From Paenibacillus terrae (GTDB lineage: Bacteria; Bacillota; Bacilli; Paenibacillales; Paenibacillaceae): 64,000 bases of DNA. The translations under genes and the position numbers were made by a program. A model generated the notes under the pieces. That model was not told where the DNA came from. It did not search any database and was given only the letters and a program-made list of their open reading frames with translations. Positions 8,030 through 16,877 of this stretch are shown here, in pieces (within the stretch, counting starts at the first letter, position 1; every line of letters begins with the position of its first letter). The stretch is from positions 203,821 to 267,820 of the forward strand of contig NZ_PNXQ01000005.1 in NCBI RefSeq assembly GCF_005217525.1, given 5' to 3'.

Positions 8030-8923
8030 TTATCCTCTTGCCGCTACCTGTGGTCTGGCTTCACGCCGCTCGGAAACGGAGCCAGCTACATGATTCTCCT
8101 CCAGCTTCAATCCCTTTACGGCCTGGCTTACCGCTGGTTGTCCGGCCAAAGCATATGGAAGACACAGCGGTACACCTGTACGAGGATCTGTTACGATATC
8201 TGCTTCAATACCGAACACCTCACGCAGCACGTCAGGGGACATGACCTCGGTCGGCGTTCCTACAGCCTCGGCCTTCCCTTTTTTGATCGCAATCATATGC
8301 TGGGCGTACCGGGCAGCATGGTTCAAATCATGCACGACCATGACAATGGTACGTTCGGCCGAAGTGTTCAAATATTCTAGCAAATGCAACACTTCCAATT
8401 GATGCGCCATATCCAAAAAGGTAGTCGGTTCATCCAGAAACAAAATATCCGTATCCTGCGCAAGCGCCATGGCAATCCATGCACGCTGACGCTGCCCGCC
8501 AGAAAGCTGGTCGATCGGGCGATCGTGGAATTCGCTCATACCTGTCACCTGAATGGCCCACTCTACCATTTTACGATCATCTGCTTTCATGGAGCCAAAG
8601 CCTTTTTGATAGGGAAAACGTCCGTAAGATACCAGTTCCGTCACGGTCAACCCTTCTGGTGCAGTCGGATTTTGAGGCAAAATAGCCAACTGCTTCGCTA
8701 CCTCCCGGGTAGATTGCTTATGAATGGATTTACCGTCGAGCAGAACGCTGCCGCCTTTAGGATTCATGATGCGAGCCATCGTCTTCAGAATGGTGGACTT
8801 GCCAGAGCCATTTGCGCCCACCAATGCTGTGATTTTCCCTTGCGGTATTTCAACGTTCAGATCCTCCACAATCAACCGATCTTCATAAGCAATATCCAGA
8901 TTAGCCGTTTTCAGACGAAACAT
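8030..8923 (-). CDS. Iron-siderophore ABC transporter ATP-binding protein
   Basis: A 297-residue ABC ATPase of the FecE/FhuC/YusV type. Walker A is GANGSGKST, the signature motif QLSGGQRQRAWIAMA, Walker B DILFLDEPTTFLD, and the switch histidine lies in VMVVHDLNHA. A C-terminal extension of about 40 residues (after VPLCLPYALAG) is longer than usual. Such ATPases power import of ferric siderophores and, in Bacillus, one ATPase (YusV) can serve several permeases. That fits its standing alone with the reductase gene here. A Fur box overlaps the promoter about 90 bp upstream. Confidence 0.9.
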   Translation of the reverse strand: MFRLKTANLDIAYEDRLIVEDLNVEIPQGKITALVGANGSGKSTILKTMARIMNPKGGSVLLDGKSIHKQSTREVAKQLAILPQNPTAPEGLTVTELVSYGRFPYQKGFGSMKADDRKMVEWAIQVTGMSEFHDRPIDQLSGGQRQRAWIAMALAQDTDILFLDEPTTFLDMAHQLEVLHLLEYLNTSAERTIVMVVHDLNHAARYAQHMIAIKKGKAEAVGTPTEVMSPDVLREVFGIEADIVTDPRTGVPLCLPYALAGQPAVSQAVKGLKLEENHVAGSVSERREARPQVAARG

Positions 8924-9005
8924 TCGGAATCATTCCTTTCCCTTATCTAATATATAGTTACGGGCTTAACGCACGTGATTCATCAAAACTTCATGCTATC
9001 TTTAT

Positions 9006-9034
9006 ATAATAAAGATATTGATAATCATTATCAA
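9006..9034 (-). promoter_or_regulatory. Fur box overlapping a sigma-A promoter
   Basis: TGATAAT-C-ATTATCA (9019-9033) is a perfect 7-1-7 Fur box; the surrounding 19-mer at 9014-9032 matches the classical Fur consensus at 18 of 19 positions. On the minus strand a promoter reads TTGATA (9034-9029) and TATTAT (9011-9006) with a 17-bp spacer, so Fur would cover the -35 and spacer. It should repress the ATPase/FhuF pair when iron is sufficient. Confidence 0.88.
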
Positions 9035-9098
9035 GTATTGATTGGCATATTCCCTTAGCATAGGAATCATTTCACGGAAAATGACCCCGAAAATTCAC

Positions 9099-9132
9099 AA
9101 AAAAAGACCACAGCTCCTCAAAGCTGTGATCT
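9099..9132 (-). terminator. Terminator after the LLM-class oxidoreductase
   Basis: On the minus strand GATCACAGCT-loop-AGCTGTGGTC is followed by TTTTTTT, a classical intrinsic terminator. Confidence 0.88.
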
Positions 9133-9153
9133 TCCAATATCCGGCAGACAACA

Positions 9154-10173
9154 TCAAGACTGTACAGAACGCAGCCCAAATGCTTCAGCCATGAGACGTA
9201 TGGATTTCAACTTGGCGTCAAAGTCATGAATAATACTGGCGACCATGATTTCCTGTGTATGATAAGCCTCACTCAATTGCTCAATTTGGTGCTTCACTTG
9301 CTCAGGTGAGCCAACTACCATGCGCTTGCGATTTTCACGGATGCGCATCCGGTCATATGGCGTATAAGGATAGGCCAATGCCTTTTCTACGGAAGGTGTG
9401 CCAGCGGAACGCATTCCCTGCTCCAGCAACACCAGGGACAGATCCATACTGGAAGCCAATCGATTGGCTTCCTCTTCGGTATCCGCACAGATAGCAAATA
9501 CAGCGACAAGTGAACGCGGCTGATCACTGTGCTGCGAAGGCTTGAAATGCTCCTGATACTCTTTCATCGCTCCTGTGCCGCCTTCGCCGTTGATGAACTG
9601 CGCAAATGCAAAGCCCACGCCACGTTCGGCTGCAAGCCCTGCACTGTCGCCGCTGGAGCCGAGCAGCCACATTTCTGGCACGGTTTCTACGAGCGGCATC
9701 GCCTGTAATGAGCCGAAGCGATGATCACTGCCCGTACTGTCATACAAATAGGCTAGCAGGTCATCCAACTGCTCGGGGTACAGATCGACACCACCTCGCA
9801 TTTTACCCTCCTGCAAGGCTCTGGTAGCGATTGGCATTCCTCCCGGCGCTCGTCCCAGACCCAAATCCATGCGCCCCGGGTACAAGCCCTCCAATACACG
9901 GAAGTTTTCCGCTACTTTATAAGCGCTGTAATGCGGCAGCATCACACCGCCTGATCCCACTCGAATGGTTGAGGTACGAGCGGCCAGATGCGAAATCAAT
10001 ACCTCCGGGCTGGAACCAGCAAGATTAGAGGCAGCATGATGCTCTGATACCCAAAAGCGATGATACCCCAAGCGCTCCGCCTCTATAGCAAGCTCAGCGG
10101 TCTTTTGTAATGCTTGCGCATGCGTCATGCCTTCCGATACCGGAGATTGGTCAAGAATGCTGAGTTTTATCAT
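9154..10173 (-). CDS. LLM-class flavin-dependent oxidoreductase
   Basis: A 339-residue member of the bacterial luciferase-like monooxygenase superfamily. Recognisable are the start LSILDQSPVSEGMTHAQAL, the FMN-barrel motif RFWVSEHH, SGGVMLPHYSAYKVAE, and MDLGLGRAPGG, all typical of the single-subunit YhbW/MsnO8-like group. These enzymes use reduced FMN and O2, but substrates are rarely known. It is a lone gene with its own strong terminator. A GAAAGG ribosome site lies 11 nt before the ATG. Confidence 0.87.
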   Translation of the reverse strand: MIKLSILDQSPVSEGMTHAQALQKTAELAIEAERLGYHRFWVSEHHAASNLAGSSPEVLISHLAARTSTIRVGSGGVMLPHYSAYKVAENFRVLEGLYPGRMDLGLGRAPGGMPIATRALQEGKMRGGVDLYPEQLDDLLAYLYDSTGSDHRFGSLQAMPLVETVPEMWLLGSSGDSAGLAAERGVGFAFAQFINGEGGTGAMKEYQEHFKPSQHSDQPRSLVAVFAICADTEEEANRLASSMDLSLVLLEQGMRSAGTPSVEKALAYPYTPYDRMRIRENRKRMVVGSPEQVKHQIEQLSEAYHTQEIMVASIIHDFDAKLKSIRLMAEAFGLRSVQS

Positions 10174-10301
10174 ATAAAGTCTGACCTTTCTGTTTGGGAA
10201 TAAGAATAGGCATTAATTATAGCACGCGAAGCCACAGTTACCCAAGAGGGGTCAATTGGATTTATACTGGAAAATTGATTTTACACCGGAATTGGAAATG
10301 T

Positions 10302-11465
10302 TTATTTTTCGTTGAGGCTCGCCTTCACTTTATCCGCTTCATAAAGATGTGAACGCTTTTTAAAGAAACTAAACAGATGTGTGACGATAACCTTCAATAC
10401 TGCATAGCCCGGAACCGCCAGTATAATCCCTACCACTCCAAACAGATTGCCCGCCGTCAGAATGACAAAGATAATGGTGATCGGATGCACCCGGAGAGAC
10501 TTGCCCATAATTTGCGGAGAAATAAATTTACCCTCAATGAGCTGTACGACTGTCCATACAATGACCATTTTGAGCAGCATAACCGGAGATGTTACCAAAG
10601 CTACAATTAATGCAGGCGTAATGGCAATCACAGGTCCCAAATAAGGAACAACGCTCGTAAAGGACGCAATGACGGCAAGCGTCAGAGAATAGTCCAGTCC
10701 GATGATCAAGTAGCCGATATACAACAGCACCCCGATACAGAAGCTGACAATAATCTGCCCCCGTATATATGAGCTGACCTGATGATTCATTTCGGTCATA
10801 ATGCGATCAGTCTCTTTACGCAGCATAGGCGGGAACATTTTCAGAATCGTCTGTGGCAGCTTATGTCCATCTTTCAGCAAGTAAAACAAAATAAATGGAA
10901 CCGTAGCGATCGCAAGCACCGTTTCTGTGACTACACCCAAAAAGCTTCCCAAACTTGCCCAGGCATTATTAATGAAGGCAGATAACTTTTCAGAAGCCTT
11001 GGAGGCCAGCTCCGACGGATTGATTTGAATTGTGTTCTGGAACTGGTTAACAAAGTCACTGCCAATTAATTTCTCAAACTGTTGTTGTACTTGCTCGCTA
11101 TATGCAGGCACATTTTGAATCAATCCCTGAATCTGATCGCGTATCACAGGCACTACCGATGTAATCACGACGGTAATAATCCCTATGATAAGCAAATAAA
11201 GCACAATAATGGAGTAAATCCGTTTGACCTTGTTGCGCTCCAGCACATCAACCAGCGGATTGAACAGATAGTACAAAACACCGGACAAAATGACAGGAAG
11301 AATGATCGTTTTGAGCAGCACAATAACGGGGGTAAATATGTACGAAATTTTGGTAAGCACCAATACATTTAAGCCGATCAGCAGCAGTACCAGCAGGAAT
11401 AACACAAACTTGTTGTTCAGAAAAAACTTTTTGAATCGGTCTTTCCATGCTGGAGTTGTTTCCAC
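10302..11465 (-). CDS. AI-2E family transporter (PerM/YtvI type)
   Basis: A 387-residue membrane protein of the AI-2 exporter / PerM superfamily, with eight likely membrane helices: three N-terminal helices, a soluble segment rich in Gln and Ser (residues about 125-175), then five helices including [16 protein letters not shown] and [16 protein letters not shown], the family hallmarks. Despite the name, members include Na+/H+ antiporters and proteins of unknown substrate. The start is a GTG at 11465 with AGAAGGGG 8 nt upstream; a nearby out-of-frame ATG is not used. Confidence 0.85.
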   Translation of the reverse strand: METTPAWKDRFKKFFLNNKFVLFLLVLLLIGLNVLVLTKISYIFTPVIVLLKTIILPVILSGVLYYLFNPLVDVLERNKVKRIYSIIVLYLLIIGIITVVITSVVPVIRDQIQGLIQNVPAYSEQVQQQFEKLIGSDFVNQFQNTIQINPSELASKASEKLSAFINNAWASLGSFLGVVTETVLAIATVPFILFYLLKDGHKLPQTILKMFPPMLRKETDRIMTEMNHQVSSYIRGQIIVSFCIGVLLYIGYLIIGLDYSLTLAVIASFTSVVPYLGPVIAITPALIVALVTSPVMLLKMVIVWTVVQLIEGKFISPQIMGKSLRVHPITIIFVILTAGNLFGVVGIILAVPGYAVLKVIVTHLFSFFKKRSHLYEADKVKASLNEK

Positions 11466-11565
11466 ATGACATTCCCCTTCTCTTTAAGCAAATGAGTGTA
11501 AAGATCCTACATATTGTTAGGATATATTTTTAGATTAATATATACAAGGTTATACCCATATAACA

Positions 11566-11612
11566 CAAAAGCAAACAAAGTTGTACGACAGCATACAGAC
11601 TTTGCTTGCTTT
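11566..11612 (-). terminator. Terminator after the LCP gene
   Basis: On the minus strand AGCAAGCAAAGT pairs with ACTTTGTTTGCT around a 17-nt loop, followed by TTTTG. It lies just beyond the LCP stop codon. Confidence 0.65.
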
Positions 11613-11618
11613 GGAATG

Positions 11619-12641
11619 TTATGGAGTATCGTTTGTCTTGGTTGCAGCAGAATCCGTCGTTGTGGTCACAGGTTTGTTTTCTTGCTCAAACATATTTTGT
11701 ACAAAGCTCTTAAGCTTTCTCTGGTCCACACCCAATACCTGTGCCCCCTTAACCGTTGTCTCTCGCACCAGCTCATTCGGTGGAATTTGCTGTTTCGCGA
11801 TGGTTTTGGCGTCGATATTAAAGCCTAATGAAGCCAGTTGCAGCATTTCCGTTGTGCTCAGATTCGTTTCAATATATGGAGAGATGCTGTTTAAAATACT
11901 TGGCAGCTTAATCAGAGACGAGGTCGACTGGATTTTGCCACCCAGCTCGGTAATAAATTTGCGTTGCCGCTCCGTACGCGTAAAATCGGAAGTGGCATCA
12001 TGACGAAAACGTACATATTGCAAGGCCGTTTTGCCGTCCATGTGCTGCATTCCCTTTTTCAGATCAATATCAAACTGGTGCTTGTCTGCTTTGGAAGTGT
12101 AGTACATATCCTTTTCGACATCCAGATCAATACCGCCCACAGAATCCACCAGCGCAATAAAGCCGTTAAAATCCGTGTATACATAGTATTGGATCGGTAT
12201 GCCGAGCAGGTCGCTCACCGTTTGTCTGGTCAGGTCAGGCCCGCCGTAAGAAAATGCGGCATTCAATCGACCTTGCCCATGGCCCGGAATATCAACGAAC
12301 GTATCACGCAGGATCGACATAAGCGTAGCCTTCTTCGTGACCGGATCAACAGAAGCAACCATAACAGAGTCAGAGCGTCCTGAATCCTCCCCGCGTGAAT
12401 CGCCGCCCAGCAGCAAAATATTCACTCTCTCTTTCCCATCCCACTCCGGGGGAAGAGACACTTCTACGGGCTGTACATTTGTTGGGGACTGGCTTTGTGC
12501 TTGCGGCTTAAATTTCGAATCCTGACCAGTAGCGACCGAAATTTGATTTGTAAAATGATATATAGAGTAAGCATAATATCCGCCCACCAAAAGAACTGCC
12601 GCAGTCACAGAAATACCCAGCCATTTTAATATTTTTCGCAT
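11619..12641 (-). CDS. LytR-CpsA-Psr (LCP) family protein
   Basis: A 340-residue protein with an N-terminal membrane anchor (ISVTAAVLLVGGYYAYSIYH) followed by the extracellular LCP domain. Core motifs are NILLLGGDSRGEDSGRSDS, LMSILRDTFVDIPGHG, KLNAAF-like GRLNAAFSYGG, and TALQYVRFRHDATSDFTRTE with the arginines that bind the lipid pyrophosphate. LCP enzymes transfer teichoic acid or other glycopolymers from undecaprenyl phosphate carriers to peptidoglycan. The tail after residue 320 is Thr/Ser-rich and likely disordered. The ribosome site (GAGGT) is weak. Monocistronic by context. Confidence 0.9.
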   Translation of the reverse strand: MRKILKWLGISVTAAVLLVGGYYAYSIYHFTNQISVATGQDSKFKPQAQSQSPTNVQPVEVSLPPEWDGKERVNILLLGGDSRGEDSGRSDSVMVASVDPVTKKATLMSILRDTFVDIPGHGQGRLNAAFSYGGPDLTRQTVSDLLGIPIQYYVYTDFNGFIALVDSVGGIDLDVEKDMYYTSKADKHQFDIDLKKGMQHMDGKTALQYVRFRHDATSDFTRTERQRKFITELGGKIQSTSSLIKLPSILNSISPYIETNLSTTEMLQLASLGFNIDAKTIAKQQIPPNELVRETTVKGAQVLGVDQRKLKSFVQNMFEQENKPVTTTTDSAATKTNDTP

Positions 12642-12756
12642 ATTTTCGGGTAACCTCGCTTTTATTCAACATCTTTCAGCTTATAAAAGCATACCCTCCC
12701 TGCAAGTTATCTGTCAATTCGGGTCGTCTGTTCAGCATAGCACGATTGACCTGCGG

Positions 12757-13725
12757 CTAATGATTGTTTTCCTTGTCTGTCACGCTGTTATTCTTATGTT
12801 CTTGCGGCGCCAGGTTAGCATTGTCAGGGGTGTCCGCGTACCATGGATTAAGATGCACAAGCACCTCGTAAACCCTCGGCTCCTGCTTCATCACAGCCCC
12901 TTTGATCAGCCGGATAATATCATGTCCCTGCTGAATCGTCAGGGAAGCATCCACAGAAGCGCGGATGTCCACAATAATGTAATGACCGTGCTCACGGGCA
13001 CGAATGCGGTCAATTCGCTGAACGTCGTCTACACTTAGGGCTGCTTTCGCATAGCTTTCGATTTCCTCGGTTGCAATCGCCTTTTCCATCAGTACATCTA
13101 TGGATTCACGGCCCATTTCCCACGCCAGCCTCAGAACCAGCAATGCGACCACAAACCCTGCAATCGGGTCACCGTAGGATAAAATAGGAATGCTCCAATG
13201 CTCCCCGATCAGACCTAAACCAATACCTAGTACAGCAGCAGCGGAGGCGTACACATCCGCCAAATGATCCTTGGCCGTAGCTATAAGCCCCTGGCTGTTG
13301 GCTGCCCTTCCGATACGGATGGTATATATATACAGCCATTGCTTCCAGAGCAGGGAGATGATTGCCGCCACCAGTGCCAGTATATGTTCCTTCGGCATAG
13401 GCTCAAACAGCGCCATAATGGAATGATAGCCAATAAATATGCCGGCTGCGAATAAAATGACCGCCACCACGCTGGCCCCAATGACCTCTGCCTTGCCGTG
13501 ACCATAAGGATGATCCTCATCCGGCGGAAGACTCGATATACGCATCGCTCCCAGTGCCGTTGCCGAGGCGATTACGTCCCCGGCGTTATGCACACCATCA
13601 GCAACCAGCACCTTGCTGTTGAACATGACGCCTGTAATGATTTTAATGCCGGTTAATAGGATGTTGCTGATCAGGCTGATCCACGCTGACAGCATAGCAC
13701 GTTTGCCCATATCCTGTTCCTGCAT
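12757..13725 (-). CDS. Cation diffusion facilitator family metal exporter
   Basis: A 322-residue CDF protein. Two metal-binding motifs are visible: DGVHNAGD in the second helix (HxxxD of the transport site) and DEDHPYGHGKAE in the loop after it. Six membrane helices are followed by a C-terminal ferredoxin-like cytoplasmic domain (residues about 210-295). CDF proteins export Zn2+, Mn2+, Fe2+ or Co2+ using proton exchange; the DGVHNAGD signature is common in the Mn/Fe-leaning and generic groups, so specificity is left open. GGAGG is 9 nt before the ATG. A long hairpin and repeat-rich leader precede it. Confidence 0.88.
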   Translation of the reverse strand: MQEQDMGKRAMLSAWISLISNILLTGIKIITGVMFNSKVLVADGVHNAGDVIASATALGAMRISSLPPDEDHPYGHGKAEVIGASVVAVILFAAGIFIGYHSIMALFEPMPKEHILALVAAIISLLWKQWLYIYTIRIGRAANSQGLIATAKDHLADVYASAAAVLGIGLGLIGEHWSIPILSYGDPIAGFVVALLVLRLAWEMGRESIDVLMEKAIATEEIESYAKAALSVDDVQRIDRIRAREHGHYIIVDIRASVDASLTIQQGHDIIRLIKGAVMKQEPRVYEVLVHLNPWYADTPDNANLAPQEHKNNSVTDKENNH

Positions 13726-13747
13726 GATGTATAACCTCCGTATCTAT

Positions 13748-13791
13748 CTTAAAAACAACTGTTATCGCCAAGTTAATCAGTTGTTTTTAAG
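13748..13791 (-). promoter_or_regulatory. Long perfect hairpin in the CDF gene leader
   Basis: Arms CTTAAAAACAACTG (13748-13761) and CAGTTGTTTTTAAG (13778-13791) are perfectly complementary over 14 bp with a 16-nt loop. The hairpin ends only a few bases before the ribosome site of the CDF exporter. It could end read-through transcripts or act as a leader control element; the U-tract lies inside the stem, so terminator activity is uncertain. Confidence 0.55.
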
Positions 13792-13880
13792 GCAGCTATG
13801 CTGCTGGTTTTTCTTCAGTTGCTCAAGGCAGCTATGCCGCTGGTTTACTTTGTTAGCTCAGCGCAGTAATGCTGCTTGTG
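13789..13880. repeat. Imperfect 36-bp tandem repeat with hairpin cores
   Basis: The unit AAGGCAGCTATGCTGCTGG starts at 13789, recurs as AAGGCAGCTATGCCGCTGG at 13825, and in degenerate form (CGCAGTAATGCTGCTTG) near 13861. Each core (GCAGC-TAT-GCTGC) is self-complementary, giving a series of small hairpins in the gap between the helicase and CDF genes. Confidence 0.6.
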
Positions 13881-13925
13881 TCATCATATGATGCTGCCGC
13901 ATCAGCGGCATGGGTGGAGATTACA

Positions 13926-13995
13926 ATAGCCCCGGAAGATGAGCCTCTCCGGGGCTATTATCATAACCATAGTTGAGCGTTCTATGAGAACGCTC
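13926..13995 (-). terminator. Paired hairpins downstream of the DEAD-box helicase gene
   Basis: Two perfect stems follow the helicase stop: GAGCGTTC/GAACGCTC (13975-13995, 5-nt loop) and ATAGCCCCGGA/TCCGGGGCTAT (13926-13958). Neither has a clear U-tract on the minus strand, so their strength as terminators is uncertain. Confidence 0.55.
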
Positions 13996-14000
13996 TTGCT

Positions 14001-15608
14001 TTATCTGGACCGTCCGCGACGGCCCCCCTGTCCTTGAGCCCCGCGCGGGCCGCCTTTGGCCTGTCCACCGCGACCACCTTGGCCTGCGCGGGCGGAACCG
14101 CCGCTGCTGCGGTCATACCCGCCGCGTTCGCTGCTTTGCCCTGCGGAGCGACCTTGGCCTGCGCGAGCAGAACCGCCGCTGCTACGGTCATACCCGCCGC
14201 GTTCGCTGCTTTGCCCTGCGGAGCGACCTTGGCCTGCGCGGGCGGAACCGCCACTGCTGCGGTCATACCCGCCGCGTTCGCTGCTGCGGCTGGAGCGACG
14301 CTCGTCGCCTGCGGAGGCTGAGCGCCCTTCGCGCGGCTGTTCCCGCTCGGTGCGGCCACGGCCTGCCTGTTCACGGCCGCTGCCCCGGCGTCCGCCGCCG
14401 GAACCGTTGCCGCCAAAGGAACGGCGGTCGTTTCTGCCTGAGCGGCGTTCTCCATCCTGCCGCTCAGATGTACCGGCAGCAGGTCTACGCTGCCCACCGC
14501 CCTCGCTGCTGGTGAATGTGACACCAGCAACCTTCTGGATGTTCCGAAGCTCAGGAACATCCCGTGGCGTGGCGAGCGTTACCGCCACACCTTTGCCTCC
14601 GGCGCGGCCAGTACGCCCGATGCGGTGGATGTAGCTTTCGGCATCCTGCGGCATGTCATAGTTGAAGACATGCGTTACGCCTTCCACATCCAGGCCGCGT
14701 GCGGCTACATCGGTCGCTACAAGCAATTGAAGCTTCGCTTCACGGAACGCCTTCATCACTTGCTCACGCTTGTTCTGGGACAAATCCCCGTGAAGCTCGC
14801 CGCTCTCGAAGCCCATTTCTTGCAACTGCTCATTTAACGCAGCAGCACGGCGCTTCGTACGGCAGAAAATAACAGCCAAATACGGACGATCCGCATTCAG
14901 CATATCCACTAATGCTTGCTGCTTGCCCCGATCCGTCGTCTGTACAACGACCTGACGGATTTGGGTCACCGGAACGGAAGAAGCAGACTTCACTTTTACA
15001 TCCACGGGTTCGTTCATATATACACGAGCCAGTTTGCGGATCCCTGCTGGCATTGTAGCCGAGAACAGCATCGTCTGTCTCCGGTACGGAACTTCCTGAA
15101 GAATCGTCTCTACATCGTTCAGAAAGCCCATGTGCAGCATTTGGTCCGCTTCATCCAGCACCAGCATTTTAACACCGCTCAGATCCAGCGTGCCGCGTCT
15201 CAGGTGATCCAGCAGTCGTCCGGGTGTACCGATAATCAACTGTGCGCCGCCCTTCAGCTTGCGAAGCTGACGCTCTACATCCTGGCCTCCATAAACAGCC
15301 AGCAACGACAAGCTTGGCTCCGTTGCAGCCAACACGTTCGCTTCCTGTGTAATCTGGAGCGCCAGCTCACGCGTTGGGGCAATCACGAGCGCCTGCGGAT
15401 GGCGCTTGTCCAAATTCATTTTTTGCAAAATCGGCAGTAAAAACGCAAGCGTTTTACCTGTTCCCGTATGCGCCTCGGCAATAACGTCCTGGCCTTCCAT
15501 CAACAGCGGAATGGATTCCCGTTGCACAGGTGTTGGTACTGTAATTCCCTGCTCTTTCAAGGCGTCTACCCAATGCTGCTCTACGCCTAATGCTGCAAAA
15601 TTCTTCAA
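14001..15608 (-). CDS. DEAD-box RNA helicase with repeat-rich RGG tail
   Basis: ATP-dependent RNA helicase, about 535 residues. Motifs in order: Q motif (TPVQRESIP), motif I AHTGTGKT, Ia PTRELALQ, Ib GTPGRLLDHL, II DEAD, III SAT, and VI HRIGRTGRAG. The conserved core ends near residue 370; the remaining 165 residues are Arg/Gly/Ser-rich and contain three copies of a 25-residue unit with SSERGGYDRSSGGSARAG. Such tails bind RNA in the CshA/DbpA-type helicases that act in ribosome assembly, RNA decay and cold growth. The start is set at a TTG (15608) because AAGGGAAG lies upstream of it; the frame stays open to another TTG at 15638 that has no ribosome site. Confidence 0.88.
   Translation of the reverse strand: MKNFAALGVEQHWVDALKEQGITVPTPVQRESIPLLMEGQDVIAEAHTGTGKTLAFLLPILQKMNLDKRHPQALVIAPTRELALQITQEANVLAATEPSLSLLAVYGGQDVERQLRKLKGGAQLIIGTPGRLLDHLRRGTLDLSGVKMLVLDEADQMLHMGFLNDVETILQEVPYRRQTMLFSATMPAGIRKLARVYMNEPVDVKVKSASSVPVTQIRQVVVQTTDRGKQQALVDMLNADRPYLAVIFCRTKRRAAALNEQLQEMGFESGELHGDLSQNKREQVMKAFREAKLQLLVATDVAARGLDVEGVTHVFNYDMPQDAESYIHRIGRTGRAGGKGVAVTLATPRDVPELRNIQKVAGVTFTSSEGGGQRRPAAGTSERQDGERRSGRNDRRSFGGNGSGGGRRGSGREQAGRGRTEREQPREGRSASAGDERRSSRSSERGGYDRSSGGSARAGQGRSAGQSSERGGYDRSSGGSARAGQGRSAGQSSERGGYDRSSGGSARAGQGGRGGQAKGGPRGAQGQGGRRGRSR
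14081..14285 (-). repeat. 75-bp tandem repeat in the helicase tail
   Basis: Three near-identical 75-bp units, aligned by GGAACCG/GCAGAACCG landmarks ending at 14100, 14175 and 14250. They encode the 25-residue Arg/Gly-rich units of the helicase C-terminus. Differences are a few single bases, suggesting recent expansion or homogenisation by slippage or unequal recombination. Confidence 0.88.
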
Positions 15609-16034
15609 GTGGTATTCACTTCCCTTATCTGTATTCAATATGTGTCACGTAAAATAGGTTCATGTGCCATATGACATCCATCGTTCCATAGTTCAGAATT
15701 CCCATTTTTGTATCGGTTCTCATTCAACCCTTTTCAGGAAGGGAGCTTATCCGTTATCGTTGATTCTGTTCATGTAACCCAAACATACGGCCGCAATGCG
15801 GCTCAGGCCGTTCCATATATGACTTTCCTAGTATACGCGAAGTTGAACGGGTTTCCAAACCATTTTAATGAACGGATGCAAAAGGTGAATTTAGTTGCCA
15901 TGTCAGATATTATGAAATAGGAAATGCTCGAACAGAATACCCAGACATAAATTATGTTTTCCAGTCATGGACTTGTTTTTCTTTACCACAACCTTGAAAA
16001 ATCCATTATACTAAACATCAGGAGGTTGAAACTT

Positions 16035-16709
16035 ATGCATATTCAGGTTCAAAACGTTGAAAAAATAGAAAACGATTATCTCATTCATTACAAAGCAGGG
16101 GGCGCACTGCCGTTCGTTCCGCATGATATTGTTCTGATTCATGGCAAGCAATATTTTATCGGCACGATTGTGGAGGTAGGGGCGGAACAGGCTCTTGTAC
16201 GGATCAATCCGCAATATGAGAGCCAGTTGGCAGGCTCCATCGGGCTTGAACTGGCTTTCTCACCGACCGTCTCCATTCAAGGAGCAGATAAAATCGTGGA
16301 AAAGCTCGGATATTTCCCTCCCTTTCATTATGACCACATTACAGCAGCCGATATCACAAAGGACCAGATAACATTGACGATTGAACTATCACCACCTACC
16401 GTACTGATACCCAAATCACCCGATCTGACGCCTTCCGCTGAACAGCCTTCACTTTATATGTCTTCAACGGAAAATGTACCCCGTTATGCGGTGACCTTTA
16501 CTTTTTTAGAGACAAAGGAACATGAGTTGACCGCTATGGAAACGGAAAATATCATTTTACAGCTTGATTTCCGTTATGAAGAAGCGGACATGGTCATTGA
16601 TATTGATGCAATAACCGGTCTGTCAGGCAGCTTCCTGTGCAGAGGCATCCGTACGGAGATTGCAGAGTTGAATGAATACACTGGAGGCTCGGTAGCTGAT
16701 CCACAGTGA
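16035..16709 (+). CDS. Hypothetical protein, immunity-like
   Basis: A 224-residue soluble protein; no family recognised with confidence. AGGAGG stands 9 nt before the ATG at 16035, so this start is preferred over the longer open frame from 15954. The first 80 residues look like a small beta domain (VPHDIVLIHGKQYFIGTIVE). The C-terminal half has a pattern (GYFPPFHYDHITAADI, then alternating beta strands ending EEADMVIDIDAITGLSG) vaguely like small immunity proteins of the Imm50 kind; that comparison is weak. First gene of a plus-strand cluster of unknowns (16.0-21.5 kb). The gap before it (15609-16034) holds a possible -10 (TATACT near 16006) but no other feature I can support. Confidence 0.7.
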   Translation: MHIQVQNVEKIENDYLIHYKAGGALPFVPHDIVLIHGKQYFIGTIVEVGAEQALVRINPQYESQLAGSIGLELAFSPTVSIQGADKIVEKLGYFPPFHYDHITAADITKDQITLTIELSPPTVLIPKSPDLTPSAEQPSLYMSSTENVPRYAVTFTFLETKEHELTAMETENIILQLDFRYEEADMVIDIDAITGLSGSFLCRGIRTEIAELNEYTGGSVADPQ

Positions 16710-16725
16710 TGCATACATATAAGTC

Positions 16726-16848
16726 AAGGAAGCTGCCTTTGCGCTGCTATGCTCACATAAGCACCTGCCCTACGCACAACATGCCCTGAAGCAATTGCTG
16801 CAACATGAGGAATTCGGCGTGTCTGCCCAGCGGGAACTGTCAAGATAA
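16726..16848 (+). pseudogene. Gene remnant with HEAT-like C-terminal fragment
   Basis: Forty codons in one frame end at TAA (16846-16848) and read like the C-terminus of a helical-repeat protein (LLCSHKHLPYAQHALKQLL, then HEEFGVSAQRELSR). There is no start codon or ribosome site, and a stop lies just before it in frame. It looks like what remains after deletion of a larger gene between the two flanking unknown genes. Confidence 0.4.
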
Positions 16849-16877
16849 TCGACATCCAAAGGAGAATCAACCTACTC

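Noticed and set aside
14034-14634. Long open frames on the plus strand, and an alternative minus-strand frame, over the helicase tail
   Set aside because: They arise from GC-rich repeat DNA, have Ala/Pro/Arg-only composition and lack ribosome sites; the helicase frame has clear domains.
15708-15920. 70-codon plus-strand frame between the helicase and the first cluster gene
   Set aside because: Starts at TTG without a ribosome site and matches no known family; a remnant cannot be excluded.
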